From: DATJLQ01 sp035509415
GTDB lineage: Bacteria > Pseudomonadota > Alphaproteobacteria > JACZXZ01
Assembly (NCBI GenBank): GCA_035509415.1
Contig: DATJLQ010000130.1
Coordinates: 1-11,915, forward strand
Length of the DNA: 11,915 nt
Reading direction: 5' to 3'
Part shown: positions 1-6,796 of the stretch, piece by piece
How the letters are laid out: each line of letters opens with the position of its first letter
Numbering within the stretch: position 1 is the stretch's first letter
Notes under the pieces: generated by a model
What the model saw: only the letters and a program-made list of their open reading frames with translations
Databases searched by the model: none
What the model was told of the DNA's origin: nothing
Position numbers and translations under genes: made by a program

Positions 1-249
1 GACGAGCTGGAGACGCTTGCGGTCTCGGCCAACGCCCTCGCGCGCGACCTCGACGTGCCGGTCAATCGCGTGACCGAGATCGTCAACGGCAAGCGCGCGG
101 TGACGGCCGACACTGCGTTGCGCTTGGCGCGTTATTTCGGCACCGCGCCGCAGTTCTGGCTCAATCTCCAAACGGCGTACGATCTGGCAATCGCGACCGA
201 GAAGAGCGGTGCCGCGATCGCGAAGCGCGTACGCTCGCGCGCGGCGTGA
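1..249 (+). CDS. higA: HigA-type antitoxin, XRE-family helix-turn-helix (5' truncated)
   Basis: The frame is open from the first base to a TGA at 247-249, giving the last 82 residues of a protein whose start lies outside the window. The sequence fits the C-terminal half of the HigA family: recognition-helix segment RVTEIVNGKRAV, then the hallmark run ALRLARYFGTAPQFWLNLQ followed by AYDLAIA. HigA proteins bind their own operator and neutralise the RelE-fold mRNA-cleaving toxin HigB, which is normally encoded just upstream; that gene, if present, is out of view. A GTG at 55 could be called as a start but falls inside the helix-turn-helix, so it is not credible. The gene ends 15 bases before the convergent DUF4926 gene. 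A solitary HigA-like regulator (VapI-type) cannot be excluded. Confidence 0.85.
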   Translation, partial: DELETLAVSANALARDLDVPVNRVTEIVNGKRAVTADTALRLARYFGTAPQFWLNLQTAYDLAIATEKSGAAIAKRVRSRAA

Positions 250-264
250 CTGCAAGTCCGGCGT

Positions 265-489
265 TCACGCCACCAGCCTCGCGTGCGCGATCTCGTTGGG
301 CCCGACCGGACGCACGGCATGGGCCGGCACCGTCACCACCGAGACGGTTTCGCCCGCGAGGGTCATGAACTCCACTTCGAAGCCGGCGTGGTCGCCATGT
401 ACCATGACCACCCAGCCCACGTCGCCGGCCTCCAGCCCCTCGCGCTCCAAACGCTCGGTCAGGACCACCGGATCGAGTTCCTTGATCAA
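265..489 (-). CDS. DUF4926 domain-containing small protein
   Basis: A 74-residue protein beginning IKELDPVVLTERL after the start and containing GLEAGDVGWVVMVHGD, FEVEFMTLAGETV and HAVRPVGPNEIAHAR. This matches the compact beta-rich DUF4926 family in length and layout. I chose the TTG at 487-489: a strong ribosome site GGAGGT sits five bases upstream, and the family usually starts (M)IKELD. The start TTG overlaps the TGA stop of the DUF6883 reading frame (486-488) in the string TTGA, so the two are translationally coupled. The same frame is open back to 873, because the broken upstream gene reads into it; this makes a false 202-residue ORF. Function is unknown. Its pairing with DUF6883 resembles a small two-protein module, but nothing in the sequence shows toxin or antitoxin activity. 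Confidence 0.8.
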   Translation of the reverse strand: MIKELDPVVLTERLEREGLEAGDVGWVVMVHGDHAGFEVEFMTLAGETVSVVTVPAHAVRPVGPNEIAHARLVA

Positions 490-834
490 TTTCCACCTCC
501 GGGCGCGCGATACGCGGTCACCAGCCGAGGGGCCGTCCGGCCCTGCTCCACGAACCACACGGCGCGCACAGCCGCCGTACCGGTCGGTCCAGTGATTGGC
601 CCATCGATTATATACTTTTCTGCCGAAAGGCGTCTCCACTTGAGCAACGATCCGGGCGTTCCGCGCATGTTCGACCAAACCGTCCCTAAGGCCATGCCAG
701 TTTTCCGGCCGGAACCCGAGCGTCCTGAAGAAAGCCGATTTTGAGCGCCCGGCGGGATGGGTTTCCGAAAGCAGATAACCGGTGACTTTACGCTCGTCGA
801 TGACCGCCAAATGGGCCAACGGAAGCGTCGCCAT
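486..834 (-). pseudogene. DUF6883-like gene, broken by a single extra base
   Basis: The N-terminal part (ATG at 832-834) contains LPLAHLAVIDERKVTGYLL, KSAFFRTLGFRPENWHGL and VAQVETPFGRK in one frame. The C-terminal part (YIIDGPITGPTG, VRAVWFVEQG, PRLVTAYRAP) lies in the neighbouring frame and ends at TGA 486-488. Joining them by dropping one base in the AAAA run (plus-strand TTTT at 616-619) gives a continuous 115-residue DUF6883-like protein. The intact reading is supported by the stop overlapping the next gene's start. The ATG is two bases after the thyX stop, with GGGAG five bases upstream. Read as it stands, translation passes into the DUF4926 frame. It could be a real pseudogene, a sequencing or assembly error, or, less likely, a +1 frameshift at the rare codon AGA followed by A-rich sequence. 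DUF6883 has no established function that I know of. Confidence 0.75.
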
Positions 835-836
835 CC

Positions 837-1772
837 CTACTCCCGCCCCAGGCTCGCCATGAGCTCGCGCCATTCGCGCGCGCTCAAGCCGCTCGAGGCT
901 TGATCCACCTTCTCGCCCGCGAGCAGGCGCTTCACGATCGCGAGGCCGGCGGCCGAGAGATGCACGCCGCCGAGCCGGTATTGCACGAACGCGTCATAGA
1001 CCAGCGGGACCCAGCGCTTCACGGTCTCGAGCATCGCCTCGGCATAGACCCTGATCTCGTATTGCGCGTGGGCGTCGGCGCGGAGGCTCAGGAAATGCAG
1101 CAGGTTGTGGAGATCGGTCTTCCAATACCATTGGGTATAGACGTTGAGCGTCAGGTTCATGCGCGCGAGCTCACGCGCGAGGCCGACGCGGCCCTTGTCG
1201 ATCGCGTCGCCCGCCTCGTTCTCGTTGAGCATCTCGACGTAATGGGCGTAGTTGCGCTCCGCGTCCTCCCTGAGGAGCGAGAGCACGCGCGCCGCCGCCT
1301 CGCCCTCGAGCGTGTCGCCGCGCCCCTGCCGGTTCGACGCCGACTGCGCCGCGAGCTGCGCCGGTGCCGGCACGTAGAACTCCTTGTCGAGGATCGAGTA
1401 GCGCGCGGAGTATTCGTTGACGTTCGCGGTACGATGCCTGATCCACTGGCGTGCCACGAAGATCGGCAGCTTCACGTGGTATTTGATCTCGCACATCTCG
1501 AAGGGGGTCGTGTGCCGGTGGCGCATCAGATAATTGATGAGCCCGCGATCCTCCGAGACCTTGCGCGTCCCCTTGCCGTAGGAGACGCGCGCCGCCTGCA
1601 CCACCGCCCCGTCGTCGCCCATATAGTCGATCACGCGCACGAAGCCGTGGTCGAGCACCGGGAGCGCCTGGTAGAGAATCTCCTCGAGGGCCGGCACGGT
1701 CGCGCGCCGCGTGGGGGCGGAGCCGGCCCGCTGGGCGTCGATCTCGTCCTGTTGGTCGCGGCTTAGGGGCAT
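837..1772 (-). CDS. thyX: Flavin-dependent thymidylate synthase ThyX
   Basis: A 311-residue protein. ThyX converts dUMP to dTMP with methylene-tetrahydrofolate as carbon donor and FAD/NADPH as reductant, releasing tetrahydrofolate, in the cytoplasm. The ThyX signature RHR-X7-SXR is seen as RHRTANVNEYSAR at residues 112-124. Other family landmarks are LMRHRHTTPFEMCEIKYHVKLP before it and DLHNLLHFLSLRADAHAQYEIR in the C-terminal half, where the arginine after SL and the AQYEIR segment contribute to the nucleotide site. I chose the ATG at 1770-1772; a longer frame to 1841 adds only a proline/arginine-rich stretch unlike the family, and the ribosome site at 1772 is weak. The length is slightly above the usual bacterial ThyX. 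It heads an operon with the DUF6883 and DUF4926 genes and diverges from ssrA. Confidence 0.95.
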   Translation of the reverse strand: MPLSRDQQDEIDAQRAGSAPTRRATVPALEEILYQALPVLDHGFVRVIDYMGDDGAVVQAARVSYGKGTRKVSEDRGLINYLMRHRHTTPFEMCEIKYHVKLPIFVARQWIRHRTANVNEYSARYSILDKEFYVPAPAQLAAQSASNRQGRGDTLEGEAAARVLSLLREDAERNYAHYVEMLNENEAGDAIDKGRVGLARELARMNLTLNVYTQWYWKTDLHNLLHFLSLRADAHAQYEIRVYAEAMLETVKRWVPLVYDAFVQYRLGGVHLSAAGLAIVKRLLAGEKVDQASSGLSAREWRELMASLGRE

Positions 1773-1925
1773 TCCGGTCTCGGCTCGGCTCGGAGGCTTC
1801 GGGCGGCCAGCCACTCTGGCGTGGGGCGCCGGGCGAGGCAAGGACGGCCTCGGGCACCCCGGATTCCGAGCCGCGCCTCCCGCGCACGGCAGGGTCGCGG
1901 CGGGTCCTTGACCCGACTCGGCGAG

Positions 1926-1941
1926 GCGCTTTCCAAAGCGC
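1926..1941. promoter_or_regulatory. Perfect inverted repeat over the ssrA -35 region
   Basis: GCGCTTT, two bases, AAAGCGC: a perfect 16-base inverted repeat. It covers the -35 hexamer proposed for the tmRNA promoter, where a repressor or activator would act. It could also fold as a short hairpin. The protein that might bind is unknown. Confidence 0.4.
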
Positions 1942-1958
1942 GCGCCGACCCTTATATT
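1930..1958 (+). promoter_or_regulatory. Probable sigma-70 promoter of ssrA
   Basis: TTTCCA at 1930-1935 (four of six matches to TTGACA), a 17-base spacer, then TATATT at 1953-1958 (five of six to TATAAT). This is the most AT-rich stretch of the whole thyX-ssrA gap. It would start transcription near 1964-1966, just at the hairpin that begins the precursor tmRNA. Confidence 0.65.
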
Positions 1959-1965
1959 TTACCGT

Positions 1966-1981
1966 GTCGGGGTGACCCGAC
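1966..1981 (+). other. 5' hairpin of the tmRNA precursor
   Basis: GTCGGG (1966-1971), loop GTGA, CCCGAC (1976-1981): a six-pair stem with a GNRA-type tetraloop, placed eight bases after the -10 element. It would cap the 5' end of the precursor or belong to the acceptor piece. Confidence 0.5.
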
Positions 1982-2047
1982 TATGGCGATAAACGTTGCA
2001 CAGAATAACCGCAGCGGACCCGGGGGCAGTACCCGGCGCCTCCACCA
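1982..2047 (+). ncRNA. ssrA: tmRNA acceptor piece
   Basis: This piece ends in CGCCTCC plus an encoded ACCA (2044-2047). Before it lies a T-arm-like stem CCGGG/CCCGG (2020-2024 and 2032-2036) with the seven-base loop GGCAGTA instead of the usual TTCRANN. From memory this atypical T loop is normal for alphaproteobacterial two-piece tmRNAs. The exact 5' end after processing cannot be seen; the hairpin at 1966-1981 may be part of it. Confidence 0.8.
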
Positions 2048-2087
2048 ATTCGATCTCGGCCCGCCGGGGGATCCGGCGGGCGCTCAT
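2048..2087 (+). other. Spacer removed from the tmRNA precursor
   Basis: Forty bases lie between the encoded CCA end and the 5' strand of the acceptor stem. They contain a nine-pair perfect hairpin, GCCCGCCGG (2059-2067) with CCGGCGGGC (2073-2081) and a GGGAT loop. Processing by RNase P at 2088 and by 3' trimming back to CCA at 2047 is the expected route in this class of tmRNA; that is inference from the family. Confidence 0.75.
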
Positions 2088-2296
2088 GGGGGCGAAATAG
2101 GATCGACGCGTGGCCAAAGGTGCGATTTTTGCCCGGCATGGTTCCACCGTTATCGGGCCGTAGCATAGTTGCCAACGACAACTACGCGGAGGCTCGCCTC
2201 GCTGCCTAACGGCGGCTGGTAGCCTCGAAGTCTAAGTCCCCGGCCGTCGCAGGCTTGGGCGGGGTTCGGGGGGCACCTGGCAACAGAAGCCCCCCA
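2088..2296 (+). ncRNA. ssrA: tmRNA coding piece
   Basis: It begins with GGGGGCGAAATAGGATCGACG, the counterpart of the 5' end of one-piece tmRNAs. GCCCG (2131-2135) and CGGGC (2154-2158) can form the helix ahead of the tag. The tag frame follows at 2171. The end contains GGGGGGC (2268-2274) and GCCCCCC (2289-2295) around the segment ACCTGGCAACAGAA, a stretch I recognise as conserved in alphaproteobacterial tmRNAs. The mature 3' end is estimated. Confidence 0.85.
2171..2209 (+). other. tmRNA proteolysis-tag reading frame
   Basis: Resume codon GCC at 2171 after the CATAGTT context, then 12 codons encoding ANDNYAEARLAA and a TAA at 2207-2209. The ANDN start is the part bound by SspB in related systems and the terminal LAA is the ClpX degron. 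The alanine carried on tmRNA itself would precede it. Confidence 0.93.
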
Positions 2297-2354
2297 CTTC
2301 GACGTCCCGCCAAGAGGACGGTCGAGAACACGAGCACGGGTCGGGGAGCGAGAC

Positions 2355-2834
2355 ATGGGCAAGGACGGATTGCGTTACGACAAGATGGTGGAGGACGCGC
2401 TGCGCGGCGTGGTGCGCCAGTCGCTGACGCTGGTCGCGAAGAACGGCTTCACCGACAATCATCATTTCTATCTCACCTTCCGCACGCGCCACGCCGGCGT
2501 CTCGATCCCGGACCATCTGCGCGCGCAGTATCCCGACGAGATGACCATCGTGCTCCAGTACCAGTTCTGGGGCCTCAAGGTGGACGAGGAGAAGTTCGAG
2601 GTCACGCTCAGCTTCAACAAGCAGCAGGAGCGGCTCGTGGTGCCGTTCGCGGCCATGACCGGCTTCGTCGATCCCTCGGTCCAGTTCGGGCTCCAGTTCA
2701 AGGGCGAGATCGCGGCGGCGAACGCGGCCCCCGCGGCCAAGGTCGCGGGCGGTGCCGTCGAGCCGGCGGCCGAGCCGTCCGAGACCGGCACGGCGCCGCG
2801 CGTCGTCGCCCTCGACGCTTTCCGCAAGAAGTGA
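2355..2834 (+). CDS. sspB: SspB, ClpXP adaptor for tmRNA-tagged proteins
   Basis: A 159-residue cytoplasmic protein of the alphaproteobacterial SspB type. SspB holds the tmRNA tag and tethers the substrate to ClpX, speeding its destruction. The folded domain spans about residues 6-117, with landmarks LRYDKMVEDALRGVVRQ, HHFYLTFRTRHAGVSIP, YPDEMTIVLQYQFW and PFAAMTGFVDPSVQFGLQF. A flexible alanine/proline/glutamate linker (about 118-147) leads to the tail RVVALDAFRKK, which by analogy with E. coli SspB is the ClpX-docking peptide. The ATG at 2355 has GGAG (2345-2348) six bases upstream. It lies 59 bases after the last tmRNA hairpin, on the same strand, so adaptor and tag are encoded side by side. 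No strong terminator separates them; whether they share transcription is open. Confidence 0.93.
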   Translation: MGKDGLRYDKMVEDALRGVVRQSLTLVAKNGFTDNHHFYLTFRTRHAGVSIPDHLRAQYPDEMTIVLQYQFWGLKVDEEKFEVTLSFNKQQERLVVPFAAMTGFVDPSVQFGLQFKGEIAAANAAPAAKVAGGAVEPAAEPSETGTAPRVVALDAFRKK

Positions 2835-2877
2835 TATTCCCCGCCTAGCGCAATCGCCGCCGGGACGCTCGCCTCAA

Positions 2878-2899
2878 GGTCCCCGCGGCCGTCGGGACC
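2878..2899 (+). promoter_or_regulatory. Hairpin in the sspB-fumarase gap
   Basis: GGTCCC (2878-2883) and GGGACC (2894-2899) form a perfect six-pair stem with a ten-base loop. The only purine-rich ribosome-site candidate for the next gene, GGGA (2894-2897), is inside the stem, so the hairpin could restrain translation. There is no T run, so it is not an obvious terminator. Confidence 0.3.
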
Positions 2900-2906
2900 G
2901 TTGCCC

Positions 2907-4523
<1,617 letters not shown>

Positions 4524-4578
4524 CGCGCGATGCCGCGAATCGCGCTAGCGCGCGCTGAATGGGCAACGGGGGGCGGAC

Positions 4579-5043
4579 GTGAGCTACGTTCAGAACCATC
4601 TCCAGGAGGGCGAGACGATCGTGCACCAGACGCGGGTGCACTGGATCGTCTACGGGCGCGCCGTCTTCTGGCTCGTCGTCGCGGCAGCGCTTTACGTGGC
4701 GTCCGCGCGCGAGGCCGGCACGCCCTACGCGAAGGGCCTCGAGATCGCGTCCCTCGTCGCCCTGGTCCTGGCCCTCCTCGATGCGCTGCGCGGGTTCATG
4801 CGCCGCCTGAGCACCGAGCTCGCGGTCACCGACCGGCGCGTCATCAGCAAGACCGGCATCGTCCGGCGCAAGACCTTCGAGATGAACCGCAGCAAGATCG
4901 AATCCGTCATGGTCGACCAGAGCATCCTCGGCCGCCTGTTCGACTTCGGCACGGTCATCATCAAGGGCACCGGCGGCGGCATCGACCCGCTCGTCGGCAT
5001 CGCCGAGCCGCTCAAATTCCGCAGCTTCGTGACCGCGAGCTAG
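4579..5043 (+). CDS. PH-domain (bPH2/YdbS-like) inner-membrane protein
   Basis: A 154-residue protein. After a short N-terminal segment (SYVQNHLQEGETIVHQTRVHW) come two hydrophobic helices, about residues 23-42 and 55-71, then a bacterial PH domain (about 77-150) marked by ELAVTDRRVISKTGIVRRKTFEMN and DQSILGRLFDFGTVIIKGTGGG. This two-helix plus PH layout is that of single-domain members of the bPH2 family. Their role is not well established; a part in membrane stress or lipid contact is often suggested. The start is GTG 4579, with a G-rich stretch (about 4567-4573) as ribosome site. It follows the fumarase by 55 bases. Its TAG stop shares the four bases CTAG (5040-5043) with the stop of the convergent DinB gene. 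Confidence 0.85.
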   Translation: MSYVQNHLQEGETIVHQTRVHWIVYGRAVFWLVVAAALYVASAREAGTPYAKGLEIASLVALVLALLDALRGFMRRLSTELAVTDRRVISKTGIVRRKTFEMNRSKIESVMVDQSILGRLFDFGTVIIKGTGGGIDPLVGIAEPLKFRSFVTAS

Positions 5044-5570
5044 CCCTCGGGCGAGAGATCGCGCCCGGGATCGGGCTTGATCACGCGATGGAGATCGAGC
5101 ACCGGGGTCGCGACGCCGGTCTCGGTCAACAGGTCGTGCACCTGGCCCCGGTGGTGGGTCTGGTGGTTGAAGAAATGGGCCAGCACCATCGGCATCGGGT
5201 CGGCGAATTCGCGTCCCTCGTTGTTGACGTAGACGACGTTGCGCGCGAGGAACGCCTCGTCGAGGCCGGCCGCGAACGTCTCGATGCGCGCATCCTCGGC
5301 CGCGCGCGCGGCGCGGAGGGCGCCGAAATCCCGGTAGCGGATGGCGTCCAACCCCGTCGAGGCCGCCTCCCGGCCCGCGAAGCGCGCGAGCCAGATGCGG
5401 TCCCCCACCAGAATGTGGTTGAGCGTGCCGTGGATGCTCTTGAAGAAGGCGGGCCGCGGGCGCTTGAGCTCGGAGTCCGGAAGTTGCGCGCAGGCCTCGT
5501 AGAGGCGCTCGTTGGCGAGCCGGTTGTAGCGCGCCATGAGGCGGAAATGCCGGAGGAGCGGGTTCGCCAT
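5040..5570 (-). CDS. DinB-family metal-binding four-helix protein
   Basis: A 176-residue DinB/YfiT-fold protein. Proteins of this fold bind a divalent metal through three histidines and include thiol transferases, with many members of unknown substrate. The expected ligands are H52 (GTLNHILVGDRIWL), H136 and H140 (FFNHQTHHRGQVHDLL). The start LLRHFRLMARYNRLANERLY is typical. The ATG at 5568-5570 overlaps the stop of the radical SAM gene in TGATG, so the two are translationally coupled and probably work together. The stop overlaps that of the convergent PH-domain gene. The family is easily mis-annotated as DNA-damage-inducible; nothing here supports a role in DNA repair. Substrate is not predictable from the sequence. 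Confidence 0.88.
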   Translation of the reverse strand: MANPLLRHFRLMARYNRLANERLYEACAQLPDSELKRPRPAFFKSIHGTLNHILVGDRIWLARFAGREAASTGLDAIRYRDFGALRAARAAEDARIETFAAGLDEAFLARNVVYVNNEGREFADPMPMVLAHFFNHQTHHRGQVHDLLTETGVATPVLDLHRVIKPDPGRDLSPEG

Positions 5571-6661
5571 CAGCCCCCAGCCCAGCCGCTCCGCGCCCGC
5601 TCGCGCGTACGGTGAACCACGCCGCCGGCTGCGCGCGCGCGCGCGGTGCGCGCCCGCTCGCGCCCCTCGCTCGTGCGGTAGAGCTCGAGGCCGCGATACA
5701 TGTCGCAGCTGGCGCAAGTCGGGTTGAGCTTGGGCGTGCCGAAGGACGCGCGCAGTTGCCGCATCTTCTCCGAGCGCCAGATGTCGCCGAGCGGCCGCTC
5801 GAGCACGTTGCCGATGCCGAGATCGCCGGCCCGGTCGGTCGCGGCGACGCAGGTACACGCCATCACCGTGCCGTCGCCCAGCACCATCGGCCCGTTGTAG
5901 GTCTGGACGCACGGCTCGCGCCGCGAGGCGACCTTGCGGAGCCGCATCGCCGGCGGCAGCATCTCGCGCGTGATGCGTCCGCCCGCGGTGGTGAACGACC
6001 AGGTGAAATCGAGCTCGGGCCCGTAGGCGAGAATCTCGGCGAAGTCGGGATGGCGCATGACCTCTTCGAGCGGCCGGTCCGGCCGCAGGCCGATCACGAT
6101 CTCGACCGGGCTCCCCGCCTCCTTGTTCGCCTCGAGCAACGCGAGCACGTTGCGCCGCACGCGCGGATATTCCTTCGAGCGATAGACGCGCTCGTACATG
6201 GCGCGGTCGAAGCCCGCGATCGAGATGCGGATCGTGGTGAAGCCCGCGCCGACGATCTCGGCGGCGCCGTAGCGGTCGACCAGGATCGCGTTGGTGGTGA
6301 GCTGGATGCGGTCGATCTTGGGCAGCGAGCGCAGGTAGCGCACGCGCTCGAGGATCTTGCGGTCGATCAGCGCGTCGCCCACGACCGGCGTCAATTCGAC
6401 GCTGCCCCCGCCCTCGGCGACGAAGTCGGCCACCGCCTTCGTGAACACCTCGTCCGACATCGGCGTCACCGGGCGTTCCTGGAACTGATAGGGGCAGAAG
6501 ATGCAGTTCGCGTTGCAGAGATTGGTGAACTCGAGATGGAGCTCGTAGGGGCGTGCCGCCACCGCCTCCATGATGGGACCGAGCGGGCGCAGGCGTCCGA
6601 CGAGCGCCCCCGCCTTCCGGCGCAGCACGCGCACCACCTTCTGGACGATCAGCGACGTCAT
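5570..6661 (-). CDS. Radical SAM/SPASM-domain protein
   Basis: A 363-residue enzyme. The radical SAM cluster motif CxxxCxxC is at C49, C53 and C56 (LCNANCIFCPYQ). The TIM-barrel core follows (VELTPVVGDALID, IQLTTNAILVDR, TTIRISIAGFDR). A SPASM-like C-terminal region holds C251, C269, C271, C316 and C319, including GDGTVMACTCV, the SPASM-typical GNVLERPLGDIWRS, and PTCASCDMYRG; it would hold an auxiliary iron-sulfur cluster. The last 30 or so residues are arginine/alanine-rich and look disordered. The start is uncertain: ATG 6661 is preferred, GTG at 6679 or 6682 is possible. It is coupled to the DinB gene (TGATG) and follows the methyltransferase by 135 bases. SPASM proteins modify peptides, sugars or cofactors; no substrate peptide gene is visible nearby, so the reaction is unknown. 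Confidence 0.9.
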   Translation of the reverse strand: MTSLIVQKVVRVLRRKAGALVGRLRPLGPIMEAVAARPYELHLEFTNLCNANCIFCPYQFQERPVTPMSDEVFTKAVADFVAEGGGSVELTPVVGDALIDRKILERVRYLRSLPKIDRIQLTTNAILVDRYGAAEIVGAGFTTIRISIAGFDRAMYERVYRSKEYPRVRRNVLALLEANKEAGSPVEIVIGLRPDRPLEEVMRHPDFAEILAYGPELDFTWSFTTAGGRITREMLPPAMRLRKVASRREPCVQTYNGPMVLGDGTVMACTCVAATDRAGDLGIGNVLERPLGDIWRSEKMRQLRASFGTPKLNPTCASCDMYRGLELYRTSEGRERARTARARAAGGVVHRTRERARSGWAGG

Positions 6662-6744
6662 CGGCGGAGTCTCACGCACCACCCCCTTGGGCCGCGCGCA
6701 TTATCGCGGTAAAGCCGGCGCACCTCAATCGCGCATTCACCCGA

Positions 6745-6792
6745 CCTGTCCCCGGGTGCGTCCCCGGATGCGTCTCTCGGCGCGTCTCCGGG
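6745..6792. repeat. Four degenerate 12-base tandem repeats
   Basis: Units at 6745-6756, 6757-6768, 6769-6780 and 6781-6792, consensus about TGCGTCCCCGGA, the first two and last two closest to each other. They lie between the methyltransferase stop and the radical SAM start. No gene is lost here; the repeats may be a slippage product or part of the leader of the radical SAM gene. Confidence 0.6.
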
Positions 6793-6796
6793 CACA

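Larger units (their letters stand above)
1966..2296 (+). ncRNA. ssrA: Permuted two-piece tmRNA precursor (ssrA)
   Basis: tmRNA rescues stalled ribosomes: it is charged with alanine, enters the empty A site with SmpB, and then serves as template for a degradation tag. Here the gene has the alphaproteobacterial circularly permuted order, with the CCA-bearing acceptor piece (to 2047) first, a short spacer, then the coding piece (from 2088). The acceptor stem forms between CGCCTCC (2037-2043) and GGGGGCG (2088-2094): seven pairs including a G-U at the third position (2090 with 2041), the identity element read by alanyl-tRNA synthetase. GUGCGA (2120-2125) can pair with UUGCAC (1996-2001), a likely P2-like helix tying the pieces together. 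The tag ORF at 2171-2209 is unmistakable. The last structure is a seven-pair hairpin ending at 2295. The 5' end is inferred from the promoter and the 3' end from that hairpin, so both are approximate. Confidence 0.95.

Noticed and set aside
607..612. TATAAT on the minus strand inside the DUF6883-like gene
   Set aside because: No -35 element at a usable distance and it lies in coding sequence (codons for YII); probably chance.
265..873. A single 202-residue fused protein on the minus strand
   Set aside because: It joins the DUF6883 N-terminus to DUF4926 through out-of-frame sequence; the true DUF6883 C-terminus is in the next frame and overlaps the DUF4926 start.
1773..1841. Extended N-terminus of ThyX starting at 1841
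   Set aside because: The extra 23 residues are proline/arginine-rich and unlike the family; ATG 1772 gives a normal length.
1821..2168. 115-residue open frame on the plus strand
   Set aside because: It overlaps the ssrA promoter, acceptor piece and spacer; the RNA structure explains the sequence.
2268..2295. Seven-pair GC hairpin as a rho-independent terminator for ssrA
   Set aside because: No T run follows, and the conserved loop segment marks it as the last helix of the tmRNA coding piece.
4541..4552. Perfect palindrome CGCGCTAGCGCG between the fumarase and the PH-domain gene
   Set aside because: GCGC-rich palindromes are common in this base composition and there is no T run or second copy to suggest a terminator or operator.
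5612..6712. 366-residue open frame on the plus strand
   Set aside because: Antisense to the radical SAM gene, whose cluster motifs and SPASM cysteines are clear.
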